From JAGWRI01 sp963728785 (GTDB lineage Bacteria; Gemmatimonadota; Gemmatimonadetes; Gemmatimonadales; Gemmatimonadaceae), in NCBI GenBank assembly GCA_963728785.1, contig CAVSKV010000004.1, positions 1,240,001 to 1,304,000 on the forward strand: a DNA stretch of 64,000 bases. Direction: 5' to 3'. The position numbers and the translations under genes are program-made. The notes beneath the pieces are model-generated. The model saw only the letters and a program-made list of their open reading frames with translations. It did no database searches and was not told the DNA's origin. Positions 24,292-32,911 of this stretch are shown here, in pieces. Numbering within the stretch: position 1 is the first letter of the stretch; the number at the start of each line of letters is the position of its first letter.

Positions 24292-25898
24292 GCGTCGGTG
24301 AAATGTGCGGGGAGAACGAAGGCGCCCAGGTGCGGTCCCGGATTCTGGGCGGCGGCGCGGAACGCCATGGCGAGCGTCCGGCGGGTGTCTTCGGGATACA
24401 CGATGGCGTCGACATAGCCGCGAGCGCCGGCGTATTTCGCGTCGAGCTGGTGCTCGAAGTCCTCGCGCATCTCGTCCGCGGCGCGAGCCACGTCGTCCGA
24501 CACCGGCTCACCGGCGGCGCGCGCCGCCTCCAGTGCGGACCCGTGCACCGCCTGCACGGCCGACTCCCCCTCCATCACCGCCATGCGGCCGGTGGGCCAG
24601 CTGAAGATGAAGTCGGGGTCGAACCCCTGGCCGGACATGGCGTAGTAGCCGGCCCCAGAGGCGTGATTGACCGTGAGCACGACCTTGGGTACGCGGGCCG
24701 TGGCCATCGCTTCCACGAATCGCGCGCCGGCGCGGATGATCCCCTCGTGCTCCGCCTCGGGGCCCACCATGAACCCCGAAACGTCCTGCACGAACAGCAG
24801 CGGAATGCGCTGCCGGTCGCAGCGGTCGATGAAGTACGCCACCTTGTCGGCGCTCTCCGCGTACACGATGCCGCCGAACCGCGGCCGTTCGCCGGCGCGG
24901 CCCTTGATGAGCCCGCGCTGGTTGGCGATCACCCCCACCGGAATGCCCTCGACACAGGCGTCGCCGCAGATCATCTCGCGCGCCAGGTCGCCCTGGAATT
25001 CGTCGAGCCGCCCGCCGTCGAGCACGGCGCCCAGGATCTCGTGCATGTCGTATGACATGCGGTGATCGGAGGGCAGCAGTTCGTACAGCGCCTCGGGGTC
25101 GCGGGCCGCCGCCTCCGGGTCGCGCCACGCCGGCATCACCGGCCGCGGAAGCATCGCCACCAGGTCGCGCAGCTTGGCCAGGCCGGCGGCGTCGTGGTCC
25201 ACCGCGTAATGGGCCACCCCGCTGATCGCCGTGTGCGTGCCGGCGCCGCCCAGCGTCTCGGCGTCGATCACCTGGCCCGTGGCGCCCTTGACCAGGTTGG
25301 GGCCTCCGAGCCCCATGAACGACGTGCCCTTGACCATCACGATCACGTCGGAGAGCGCCGGCAGGTAGGCGCCGCCGGCGATGCAGGGGCCCATGACGGC
25401 CGCCAGCTGCGGCACGTGCAGGTAGCGCCGCATAATGGAATTATAATAAAAGATGCGGCTCGCCCCGTACTGGCCGGGAAAGACGCCACCCTGGTAGGGC
25501 AGGTTCACGCCCGCCGAGTCCACGAGGTACACGATGGGAACGCGGCAGCGCATGGCGATTTCCTGGGCACGCAGGATCTTGCGGATCGTTTCCGGCCACC
25601 ACGAACCGGCTTTCACCGTGGCGTCGTTGGCCACGATCACCGTCTCGCGTCCGTGGACGATGCCGATGCCTGTGACGACGCCGGCGCCCGGCGCCTGGCC
25701 GTCGTACTGGTCGTAGGCCACCAGCAGGCCGACCTCCACGAACGGCGAATCGGGATCGCAGAGCTTGGCTACCCGCTCCCGGGCGGTGAGTTTCCCCTGC
25801 TTGTGTTGCCGCGCGATCTTGTCGGGCCCACCCCCCTGGCGGAGCCGGTCTTCCAGCGCGCGCAGTTCGTCGCTCAGGGCCCGCAGCCGCGGTGTCAC
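24288..25898 (-). CDS. Acyl-CoA carboxylase beta (carboxyltransferase) subunit
   Basis: 536 residues, of the methylcrotonyl/geranyl-CoA carboxylase type. The two crotonase-like halves are visible: first half with DSAGVNLPYQGGVFPG, MGPCIAGGAYLPALSD and IVMVKGTSFMGLGGP; second half with GIPVGVIANQRG, FVQDVSGFMVGPEAE and NHASGAGYYAM. It transfers carboxyl from biotin to an acyl-CoA. The biotin carboxylase/BCCP partner is not in this window and must be encoded elsewhere. Between AtuA and a mutase B12 subunit, its substrate may be a branched acyl-CoA; methylcrotonyl, geranyl or propionyl-CoA are all possible. Confidence 0.88.
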   Translation of the reverse strand: MTPRLRALSDELRALEDRLRQGGGPDKIARQHKQGKLTARERVAKLCDPDSPFVEVGLLVAYDQYDGQAPGAGVVTGIGIVHGRETVIVANDATVKAGSWWPETIRKILRAQEIAMRCRVPIVYLVDSAGVNLPYQGGVFPGQYGASRIFYYNSIMRRYLHVPQLAAVMGPCIAGGAYLPALSDVIVMVKGTSFMGLGGPNLVKGATGQVIDAETLGGAGTHTAISGVAHYAVDHDAAGLAKLRDLVAMLPRPVMPAWRDPEAAARDPEALYELLPSDHRMSYDMHEILGAVLDGGRLDEFQGDLAREMICGDACVEGIPVGVIANQRGLIKGRAGERPRFGGIVYAESADKVAYFIDRCDRQRIPLLFVQDVSGFMVGPEAEHEGIIRAGARFVEAMATARVPKVVLTVNHASGAGYYAMSGQGFDPDFIFSWPTGRMAVMEGESAVQAVHGSALEAARAAGEPVSDDVARAADEMREDFEHQLDAKYAGARGYVDAIVYPEDTRRTLAMAFRAAAQNPGPHLGAFVLPAHFTDA

Positions 25899-26305
25899 GC
25901 TTCCTGCCGCGTCCGCTCTTCGAACCAGGTCCGGATGTAGTCGACGAGTTCGGACGTCGGTGTGCCCGGGCCGAAGAGTTCGCCGACGCCCCGGGCGCGG
26001 AGGGCCTCCATGTCTTCCTTGGGAATGATGCCGCCGCCGGTCACCAGAATGTCGTCCCGCCCCTGGGCGTGGAGCAGTTCCTTGACGCGCGGGAAGAGCG
26101 TCATGTGGGCGCCGCTCAGGATGGACAGGCCGACCACGTCCACGTCTTCCTGGATGGCGGCGTTGGCGATCATCTCCGGGGTCTGGTGCAGACCCGTGTA
26201 GATCACTTCCATGCCGGCGTCGCGGAGCGCCGCGGCCACCACCTTGGCGCCGCGGTCATGACCGTCCAGACCGGGTTTGGCTACGAGCACGCGGATGGGG
26301 CGCAT
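25895..26305 (-). CDS. B12-binding small subunit of an acyl-CoA mutase
   Basis: 136 residues, essentially one cobalamin-binding Rossmann domain. The lower-ligand motif D14-x-H16-xx-G19 (GLDGHDRGAK), the central LSILSGAHMTLFP and the VTGGGIIPKEDM loop are those of the methylmalonyl-CoA mutase C-terminal domain. The matching catalytic subunit without B12 domain is at 29176-30870, in a different operon. The ATG at 26305 gives the family N-terminus; an ATG at 26353 would add 16 residues not typical of the family. Its stop overlaps the start of the carboxylase gene by 4 bp. Confidence 0.88.
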   Translation of the reverse strand: MRPIRVLVAKPGLDGHDRGAKVVAAALRDAGMEVIYTGLHQTPEMIANAAIQEDVDVVGLSILSGAHMTLFPRVKELLHAQGRDDILVTGGGIIPKEDMEALRARGVGELFGPGTPTSELVDYIRTWFEERTRQEA

Positions 26306-26362
26306 GGCCTGCGTGGGTCGAAGGGTGAGCCGCGCCGCGGTGAGGCGGCGCATGCAGTCAAG

Positions 26363-27148
26363 CTAGCCAGCCCGCCGCCGCCGGGGCAACTCGTGCTTCC
26401 GTGCCAGGAGCACCATTTCTCCCGACCGCCGCGTGAGCGCGTCCGGGGTCCAGCCGTCGAATGCCTGTTCGACGATCAGCCCCGCCTCGGCCATCAGCGC
26501 GGCCAGCGCCGTGGGCGTGTACAGTCGGATGCGGTGCTCGCGCTCCCCGCTGGCGCCCGGGCCGTACCAGTAGGACCAGACGCTGAGCAAGCCGGACAGC
26601 GGGTCGAACGTGCGCTCCTGCGCCACCACCGTGCCGTCGGCGGTGCGCCACCAATCGCGCGGCAGGAACCGCGCCATCACGCCGTCGCGGTTGCTCCCGT
26701 GCCAGATGAGCATTCCACCAGGCTTGAGGACGCGGGCGAATTCGTGGATCGTCCTTGCGTCGTCCGCCGGTTCGGTGAAGAAGCCGAACGACGTGAAGAC
26801 GTTGACCACGGCGTCGAACCTGCCCGTCCAGCGAGCGGGGAGCGACCGCATGTCGCCGCGGTGGTAGCGGAGGTTCGGACCGGTACCGCGGCGGCGAGCG
26901 GCGGCCAGCAGGTGGCGCGAGTAGTCGAGCCCGTCCACGCGGTACCCGGCTTCGGCCAGGAGGTGGGCATGGCGCCCCTGTCCGCAGGGCACGTCGAGCA
27001 CGCGGGCGCCGGCGGGAAGGCCGAGCAGTTCGATCACGCTCGCCACGTCGCGGCGGGCGCTCTCGGGCGTGAAGATCGGTTCGTATTCGAGCAGGTACTG
27101 CGCGTCGAAATAGTCGCGCCACCACTCGGCGGATCGTTTGCGCGGCAC
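26363..27148 (-). CDS. Class I SAM-dependent methyltransferase
   Basis: 261 residues. Motif I is VLDVPCGQGRHAHLLAEAGY, followed by VDGLDYSRHLLAAA (acidic SAM ribose loop), GRFDAVVNVFTSFGFF and FARVLKPGGMLIWHG. Target unknown. The open frame runs on to 27562, but the gene on the other strand starts at 27234. A GTG at 27148 gives the compact protein RKRSAEWWRDYFDAQYLLEY and leaves an 85-bp divergent gap, so it is preferred; no clear ribosome site decides it. Confidence 0.75.
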   Translation of the reverse strand: MPRKRSAEWWRDYFDAQYLLEYEPIFTPESARRDVASVIELLGLPAGARVLDVPCGQGRHAHLLAEAGYRVDGLDYSRHLLAAARRRGTGPNLRYHRGDMRSLPARWTGRFDAVVNVFTSFGFFTEPADDARTIHEFARVLKPGGMLIWHGSNRDGVMARFLPRDWWRTADGTVVAQERTFDPLSGLLSVWSYWYGPGASGEREHRIRLYTPTALAALMAEAGLIVEQAFDGWTPDALTRRSGEMVLLARKHELPRRRRAG

Positions 27149-27233
27149 GCTGGAAGGTAACCGCGGGGGGCGGCCGTTGCGCAGCGGGCCCGGATGCTGC
27201 AATGTCGAGCGCAACGGAGTCGGCCGGGGACGC

Positions 27234-28118
27234 ATGAGATTTTCGTATCGACGGCTCGTTTGGGTGGCGACGTGCGCGCTCCTGGTGGCTCCGGGGGCGG
27301 GAGCACAGGCTCGGCCGCCCTCGATAGGGACCGGGGGGCCGGACAGCACCCTGTTCACCGGTCGCGTCGTGCGCCGAAGCGACACGGTCCCGATCGTCGG
27401 AGCCGACGTCTGGTTGGTGACGCTCGACCGCCACGCGACCACCGACTCGACGGGGAGATTCAGCGTCGCGGCGTCGCCCGCTCCGGTCCAGCTGGTCCAG
27501 GTACGGCGCCTCGGATACGCCGTGCAGCGCGATACGGTCACGCTGGTCGCCGGCCGCGCCACGGAGCGCGACTACGCTCTCGCCGAGCAGGCGGCCCAGC
27601 TCGACACCGTGCACGCAACCGCGGGGAAGGAGAAGTACCTGTCGCCCGCTCTGCAGGCGTTCGAGGAACGGCGGCTGTCGGGACAGGGCGGCTATTTCAT
27701 CTCCGACAGCGTCATCCGCCGCAACGAGAGTACGACGCTGGCCAATCTCGCTTCGTCGCGGCTCCCGGGGTTGCAGGCGCTCTATTACGGCCGGGCGAAA
27801 TTCACACGGGCGTTCGTCTCGACGCGCAAGCAGTGCGCCGGCCTGGCCCTCTTGGGGAGCGTCAGCAGCAGCAGCGGCCGCGGCACGGGCGGCTGCGGAG
27901 TCGCCAACTGCTATGTCGCGATCTACCTCGACGGTGTGCTCTACTTCAATGCGAAGATGGCGGATAACGGGGTGACGCCGCCCGACGTCGAACGGGAATT
28001 CAACCTCGTGAACCTGGCGGGCATCGAGTTCTACCCAGGGGCAGGCACCGGACCCGCGGGCATGCAAGCCGACGACGACGGGTGCGGCTCATTGTGGCTG
28101 TGGACGCGTGAGCGGTAA
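27234..28118 (+). CDS. Exported carboxypeptidase-regulatory/plug-like protein without barrel
   Basis: 294 residues with a signal peptide (LVWVATCALLVAPGAGAQA). A beta-sandwich with FTGRVVRRSDTVPIVGADVW and RFSVAASPAPVQLVQVRRLGY matches the carboxypeptidase-regulatory-like domain; a plug-like segment follows (FISDSVIRRNESTTLANLAS) ending in a Cys-rich tail with CYVAIYLDGVL and GCGSLWLWTRER. Proteins of this build, TonB-receptor-like N-termini lacking the transmembrane barrel, are frequent in Gemmatimonadota. Role unknown; perhaps a periplasmic or surface accessory of glycan or nutrient uptake. Confidence 0.65.
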   Translation: MRFSYRRLVWVATCALLVAPGAGAQARPPSIGTGGPDSTLFTGRVVRRSDTVPIVGADVWLVTLDRHATTDSTGRFSVAASPAPVQLVQVRRLGYAVQRDTVTLVAGRATERDYALAEQAAQLDTVHATAGKEKYLSPALQAFEERRLSGQGGYFISDSVIRRNESTTLANLASSRLPGLQALYYGRAKFTRAFVSTRKQCAGLALLGSVSSSSGRGTGGCGVANCYVAIYLDGVLYFNAKMADNGVTPPDVEREFNLVNLAGIEFYPGAGTGPAGMQADDDGCGSLWLWTRER

Positions 28119-28139
28119 GAAACCACCGCCACTCCGGCT

Positions 28140-29030
28140 CTACATCTCGTGATGTCCGAGCAGGATCGCCACGTATCGCTTGATACGCTGCCTGCCCTGT
28201 GCCGTCCGGGCGGTGTGGTCGTACGCTGAATAGATGGCGTCCCATTGCGCGGCCGTGCGTTCGGCCACGCGCTCCCAGGCGGCTTCGTTCTTCGCGCGCT
28301 GCGCCGCGGCGAGCTGCGGAACAAGGGCGCGGACGGAATCCCGACGCGCCGCCAGCACCGGTTGCACGTCCGGACGGGTCTGCAGATTCTGAAAGATCGC
28401 GGTCGTATCGACCACTTCGGCCAGCGCGAGCGCTGCCCGACGTACCATGGCGCTGAACGCGGGATCGCGCATCCGCGCCGAATCGGGCGCGGCGAGCCCG
28501 GCTGCCCAGAAGGGGATGTTCGGATTGGTGCCGGCGAACGGCCCGTCGGGCGACGGCACGAACCAAACGTGAAGCATCACCAGCCGCTGCCCCGGAGGCG
28601 CCAGGTCCGGATGCTCGTGCCACGGGGGCGCGCCGTCGAACAGCACCGGCGGCGTGCTGTCGGCCTCTGGCGTGAAGTAAGCGAATGCCGCCCCGATGAG
28701 GGAATCGCGACCCGCGATCTTCGAGAACATCAGATTGCTTGGCGTGGCGAGGTCGAGCTGCCGGTCTTTCGCCATCCGGGCCATGTCCACCCAATGCACG
28801 CCCATCGTCGGAATCCATTCGAACACCGGCCCAAATCCGGCGGCGCTCGCGGCACTTGTCGTGCCCAGCGAGCGCACTGAGAGTTCGACTGTGTCGATCT
28901 CCCTGAGCGCAGCGGCCGACACGGCGGAGCGGTGCATGTCAGACATGTCCGTCATTACCGCACTGCCCTGGGCGGCGAGCGGAGTTGCAGCGGTCAGCAT
29001 GAGAAGCGATAGCGATCGGACGTTCACCAC
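28140..29030 (-). CDS. Exported protein of unknown function
   Basis: About 296 residues. A GTG at 29030 (or 29027) begins a signal peptide SLSLLMLTAATPLAAQGS. Conserved-looking parts are FGPVFEWIPTMGVHWVDM, FDGAPPWHEHPDLAPPGQ and MLHVWFVPSPDGPFAGTNPN; the HEHPD segment could bind metal, but no family was recognised. The C-terminal quarter is helical, with Arg/Ala-rich repeats. Upstream in-frame sequence to 29132 is not signal-like and is left out. It ends 21 bp from the convergent plug-like gene. Confidence 0.55.
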   Translation of the reverse strand: MVNVRSLSLLMLTAATPLAAQGSAVMTDMSDMHRSAVSAAALREIDTVELSVRSLGTTSAASAAGFGPVFEWIPTMGVHWVDMARMAKDRQLDLATPSNLMFSKIAGRDSLIGAAFAYFTPEADSTPPVLFDGAPPWHEHPDLAPPGQRLVMLHVWFVPSPDGPFAGTNPNIPFWAAGLAAPDSARMRDPAFSAMVRRAALALAEVVDTTAIFQNLQTRPDVQPVLAARRDSVRALVPQLAAAQRAKNEAAWERVAERTAAQWDAIYSAYDHTARTAQGRQRIKRYVAILLGHHEM

Positions 29031-29175
29031 TCGAGCCTCGTTCGTAATAGTCCCGGGGGAATCAGCGGATCGGTCGACCGCATGCGGAGCGGCGCGCTCG
29101 GGGAATGGCCGTACCCCGACCCTGCCCCCCATGCACCCTCAGCGACGCCCATCCCGGCCCTCATTCACCGTGGCG

Positions 29176-30870
29176 TCAGAAGAACACCGGTTCCCGATAC
29201 GCCCCGAACACGTCTTCCATCGCGGCCCGGATCTCGTACAGCGTGCAGTACGATCGCGCGCTCTCGAGAATGAACGGCATGAGGTTTTCGGTACCCCGGG
29301 CGGCCTCGCGCAGGGCGTCGAGGGCGGCGGTGCACCGCGCCTGATCGCGCTCGGCCCGCACCCTGGCCATCCGCTCGCCCTGCCGGCGCTCCGCGGCCTC
29401 GCCCACCCTGAGCACGGGAATGGTGAGTTCGGGTTCGTCGGTCACGAACTCGTTGACCCCGACCACGACGCGCCGGTGCTGCTCGATCTCCCACTGCTGC
29501 CGCGCCGCCGACTCGGCGATCTTGCGCTGGAACCAGCCGGTTTCGAGGCCCTGCGCCACGCCGCCCACCCGTTCGATTTCAGCGAACAGCCCTTCGGCTT
29601 CGCGCTCGAGTTGGTCGGTCAGCGCCTCCACGTAATAGGAGCCGCCCAGGGGGTCGATGACGTTCGGCACTCCGGTCTCGTAGGCCAGCGTCTGCTGCGT
29701 GCGAAGCGCCACCTGCACGGCTTCTTCGGTGGGCAGAGCGAGCGTCTCGTCCATCGAATTCGTGTGCAGCGACTGCGTGCCGCCGAGCACCGCAGCCAGG
29801 GCCTGGTAGGCCACGCGCACCACGTTGTTCATGGGCTGCTGGGCGGTGAGGGTCACGCCGGCGGTCTGCGAGTGAAACCGCATCATCCACGACCGTGGGT
29901 CCCTGGCGCCGTACCGCTCCTTCATATGCCGGGCCCAGATGCGCCGGGCGGCACGCAGCTTGGCGATCTCCTCGAAGAAGTCGTTGTGGATGTCCCAGAA
30001 GAACGACAGCCGGCGCGAGAAGTCGTCCACGTCCATCCCGCGGGCCACGCCGCGCTCCACGTACGTGAAGCCGTCGGCCAGCGTGAACGCCAACTCCTGC
30101 GCCGCCGTGGCGCCCGCTTCGCGGATGTGGTAGCCGGAAATCGAGATCGTGTTCCAGAGCGGCGCGTGCGCCGAGCCCCACTCGAAGCAGTCCACGATGA
30201 GGCGCAGCGCTGGTTCGATGGGGAAACACCAGGCGTGCTGCGCCATGTACTCCTTCAGGATGTCGTTCTGGATCGTGCCGCGCAGCTGGTCAGCCGGCAC
30301 GCCCTGCTTCTCGGCGGCAGCAATATAGAACGCCCAGAGGATGATCGCCGGCCCGTTGATCGTCATGGACGTGGACACCTGGTCGAGCGGAATGCCGTCG
30401 AACAGCACTTCCATGTCGGCCAGGCTCGAGATGGCGACGCCCGTCTTGCCGACTTCGCCCAGGGAACGCGGGTGGTCGGAGTCGTAGCCCATGAGCGTCG
30501 GGAAGTCGAATGCGGTGGATAGTCCCGTCTGCCCGTGCTCGAGCAGGAACTTGAACCGCGCGTTGGTGTCTTCGGCGCTTCCGAAGCCGGCGAACTGCCG
30601 CATCGTCCACAGCCGGCCGCGATACCCGGTGGGATGAATTCCCCGCGCGAACGGGAACGACCCGGGCACCCCGAGGTCGCTCTCCCGGTCGCCGGCCACG
30701 TCGAGAGGCGTGTATAGCGGCGCGACCTCGGACCCCGAGTTCATGAACGCCAACTCACGCTTCTCCCCGCGCTCGTAACCGGCCCGCCACGCGGCCACTT
30801 CGGCGCGCAGCCGCTCCAGTTCGGCCCGTTGTTCGGCGGTCGTTTCCGAAAGCTCCGGGGTGGACGTCAT
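29176..30870 (-). CDS. B12-dependent acyl-CoA mutase, large (substrate-binding) subunit
   Basis: 564 residues, from the ATG at 30870 overlapping the meaB stop. The TIM barrel of methylmalonyl-CoA-mutase-type enzymes is complete (LWTMRQFAGFG, DFPTLMGYDSDHPRS, GTIQNDILKEYMAQ, NSISISGYH-like NTISISGYHIRE, NSMDETLALPTEEA) but there is no B12 domain; that subunit is encoded at 25895-26305. By alignment with Propionibacterium mutase, Tyr89 is kept (Y83) but Arg207, which holds the substrate carboxylate, is Gln (Q211), as in isobutyryl- and 2-hydroxyisobutyryl-CoA mutases. The true substrate may thus not be methylmalonyl-CoA. Confidence 0.88.
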   Translation of the reverse strand: MTSTPELSETTAEQRAELERLRAEVAAWRAGYERGEKRELAFMNSGSEVAPLYTPLDVAGDRESDLGVPGSFPFARGIHPTGYRGRLWTMRQFAGFGSAEDTNARFKFLLEHGQTGLSTAFDFPTLMGYDSDHPRSLGEVGKTGVAISSLADMEVLFDGIPLDQVSTSMTINGPAIILWAFYIAAAEKQGVPADQLRGTIQNDILKEYMAQHAWCFPIEPALRLIVDCFEWGSAHAPLWNTISISGYHIREAGATAAQELAFTLADGFTYVERGVARGMDVDDFSRRLSFFWDIHNDFFEEIAKLRAARRIWARHMKERYGARDPRSWMMRFHSQTAGVTLTAQQPMNNVVRVAYQALAAVLGGTQSLHTNSMDETLALPTEEAVQVALRTQQTLAYETGVPNVIDPLGGSYYVEALTDQLEREAEGLFAEIERVGGVAQGLETGWFQRKIAESAARQQWEIEQHRRVVVGVNEFVTDEPELTIPVLRVGEAAERRQGERMARVRAERDQARCTAALDALREAARGTENLMPFILESARSYCTLYEIRAAMEDVFGAYREPVFF

Positions 30871-31949
30871 GGCGTCACCTGCGTCAGAAGGGTTCCGCTG
30901 CGGGCGAGCAGCGCGTCGGCGATGGCGAACGGATTCGTGCGACCGGCTTCGAGTGCCGGCAACTGCTCGTCGAGCCAGGCGTTGGTGGCGGCGTCCTTCC
31001 ACAGCCGATCACGCACGCGGGACTCCACGACGGTCATGACCCGATCCCTGAGCCGGCGGCGGCGGCGCAGCCGCAACTCGCCGCTACGCTCAAGATAATG
31101 AAAATGGCGTTCCAGCGCGTCGAGCAGGTCGGTCGTCCCCTCGTTCCGCACGGCCACCGACCGCAGCACCGGCGGCGTCCACTGCTCGGCGTCCGGAGCA
31201 CGCGCCGCCTCCCGCGCCAGGCGCGCCGGGTTCTGGCGCGACAGATCCACTCCGTGATGCGCCGGCACGTGCTTCATCGTGTTCCCCGAGCGGAGGCCGA
31301 GCATCAACTCCAGTTCGTGGCGCAACCGGTCGGCCCCCGGCCGGTCGGCCTTGTTCACCACGAAGACGTCGGCGATCTCCATGAGGCCGGCCTTGAGCGT
31401 CTGGATCGAATCGCCCGACTCCGGCACGAGCACGACGACGCTGGAATCGGCAATGCGCGAGATGTCGAGCTCGCTCTGCCCCACCCCGACGGTCTCGATG
31501 AGAATGCGATCGGTGCCGAAGGCGTCGAGCACGTCGGCCACTTCACTGGTTGTGGCGGCGAGCCCACCCAGCGAACCGCGCGTGGCCATGGACCGGATGA
31601 ACACGCCGGCGTCGAGCGCCACCGATTCCATGCGAATACGGTCACCGAGCAGCGCCCCGCCGGTGAACGGCGACGTCGGATCGACGGCGATCACGCCCAC
31701 GGAGAGCCCCGCGGCACGATACTCGCGGACGATCTGCGCGATGAGCGTACTCTTGCCGGCACCCGGGGGGCCGGTGAGTCCCACTCGGCGGGCGTGGCCC
31801 AGCCGCGACTGCCAGTTGGCAAGCAGACCGTCGAAGCCGGCGCGGTGGTTCTCCACGATGCTCATGGCGCGGGCGAGCGCCGCGGGGCGCCCCTCGGCAA
31901 AGTCGCGCAGCAACTGATCGTGTGCGGCCAACGGCGCGGAAGCGGTCAT
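30867..31949 (-). CDS. meaB: MeaB/ArgK-type G3E GTPase (mutase chaperone)
   Basis: 360 residues. Walker A GPPGAGKST at 60-68, DPTSPFTGGALLGDRIRM, a switch-like ETVGVGQSELD and the base motif NKAD in FVVNKADRPGADR. The family loads and protects the B12 cofactor of acyl-CoA mutases. Its stop overlaps the ATG of the mutase large subunit, which confirms the pairing. A C-terminal dimerisation region with RLRRRRRLRDRV follows. Confidence 0.93.
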   Translation of the reverse strand: MTASAPLAAHDQLLRDFAEGRPAALARAMSIVENHRAGFDGLLANWQSRLGHARRVGLTGPPGAGKSTLIAQIVREYRAAGLSVGVIAVDPTSPFTGGALLGDRIRMESVALDAGVFIRSMATRGSLGGLAATTSEVADVLDAFGTDRILIETVGVGQSELDISRIADSSVVVLVPESGDSIQTLKAGLMEIADVFVVNKADRPGADRLRHELELMLGLRSGNTMKHVPAHHGVDLSRQNPARLAREAARAPDAEQWTPPVLRSVAVRNEGTTDLLDALERHFHYLERSGELRLRRRRRLRDRVMTVVESRVRDRLWKDAATNAWLDEQLPALEAGRTNPFAIADALLARSGTLLTQVTP

Positions 31950-32911
31950 GCGGAAGGCGGGGCGGGTTCATCGTGCTCGTCGCGGATGTCGCCAACGAGT
32001 TCCTCCAACAGATCCTCCAGGGTCACGATGCCGATGGTGTGGGTGTCCCTGTCCTTGACGATGGCAAGATGCCGATGGTCTCGGAGCATCTCAAACAGTA
32101 GAGTACTGCAGAGGGTCTCGGGGGTGGTGCGCGCCACGGGGCGCGGCGCCGCCAGCGCTGCTCCAGCGCCGCGCAACAGGTCGAACGCGTGAAGCATCCC
32201 GGTGACCCGGTCGAGCGACCCGTGATATACCGGCACCCGGCTATACGCGGTTCGGGCGACCTGCACGGCGACAGCGTGCGCGTCGGCGTCGTCGGCCACC
32301 GCGAACACCTGGTCGCGGGGCGTCATCACGTCACGGACGACCTTGTCGCCGAACTCCACCACGCCGGTGATGATGGCCGCATCGTCCTTGGCGGTCACTC
32401 CCTCGAGTTCGCCCTCGCGCAGCAGCTGTTGAATGGCCGCCCGCTCCGCCGCCGGGCCCGAAGCGGGACTGCGCACCGGGGCCCGGCGGACGACGCGCGA
32501 CGCCCACAGAACCGGCGCGGCGACCTGCTCGGCCACCCTGAGCACCGGGAGTGTCCACGGCACCAGTCGGGCGGTCCAGTGGCGGGCCACCGCGCGGGCG
32601 AGGAGCTGGGCCAGCAGCACTACCACCGCGGCGCAGCCGGCGAGCCCGAGCCCCACGTGGGATGCCGAGTCCTGGAGGTGCGACGCCAGTTCGGCCCCGG
32701 CCGCGGCGAGCACCAGCCCCACGGCCACCGAAGCGGCGGCGATCAGCCGCTGCGGCCGGTTGATCGAGGCGACCATCGCCGACGCGCCGCGCAGCCCCCG
32801 CTCCGCCCAGTGTCTGAGCCAGATGCGGCTCAGAAGACGCACCACCGTGGCCCCCGCTACGAGCCAGGCGATGGCGACCGCCGCGAAGAGCACCACGAGC
32901 CCGTCGGTCAT
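31946..32911 (-). CDS. CorC/CNNM-type membrane protein with CBS pair (short)
   Basis: 321 residues: three to four N-terminal membrane segments, then a tandem CBS domain (VVRDVMTPRDQVFAV, YSRVPVYHGSLDRVTGMLH, HLAIVKDRD and GIVTLEDLLEELVGDI). The extra C-terminal CorC_HlyC domain is lacking. Family members are linked to Mg2+/Co2+ transport and divalent-cation homeostasis. It overlaps both the longer paralogue before it and meaB after it (ATGA). Confidence 0.83.
   Translation of the reverse strand: MTDGLVVLFAAVAIAWLVAGATVVRLLSRIWLRHWAERGLRGASAMVASINRPQRLIAAASVAVGLVLAAAGAELASHLQDSASHVGLGLAGCAAVVVLLAQLLARAVARHWTARLVPWTLPVLRVAEQVAAPVLWASRVVRRAPVRSPASGPAAERAAIQQLLREGELEGVTAKDDAAIITGVVEFGDKVVRDVMTPRDQVFAVADDADAHAVAVQVARTAYSRVPVYHGSLDRVTGMLHAFDLLRGAGAALAAPRPVARTTPETLCSTLLFEMLRDHRHLAIVKDRDTHTIGIVTLEDLLEELVGDIRDEHDEPAPPSA

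Noticed and set aside
29031..29132. Longer start for the unknown exported protein
   Set aside because: The extra 34 residues are Arg/Pro-rich and would bury the signal peptide.
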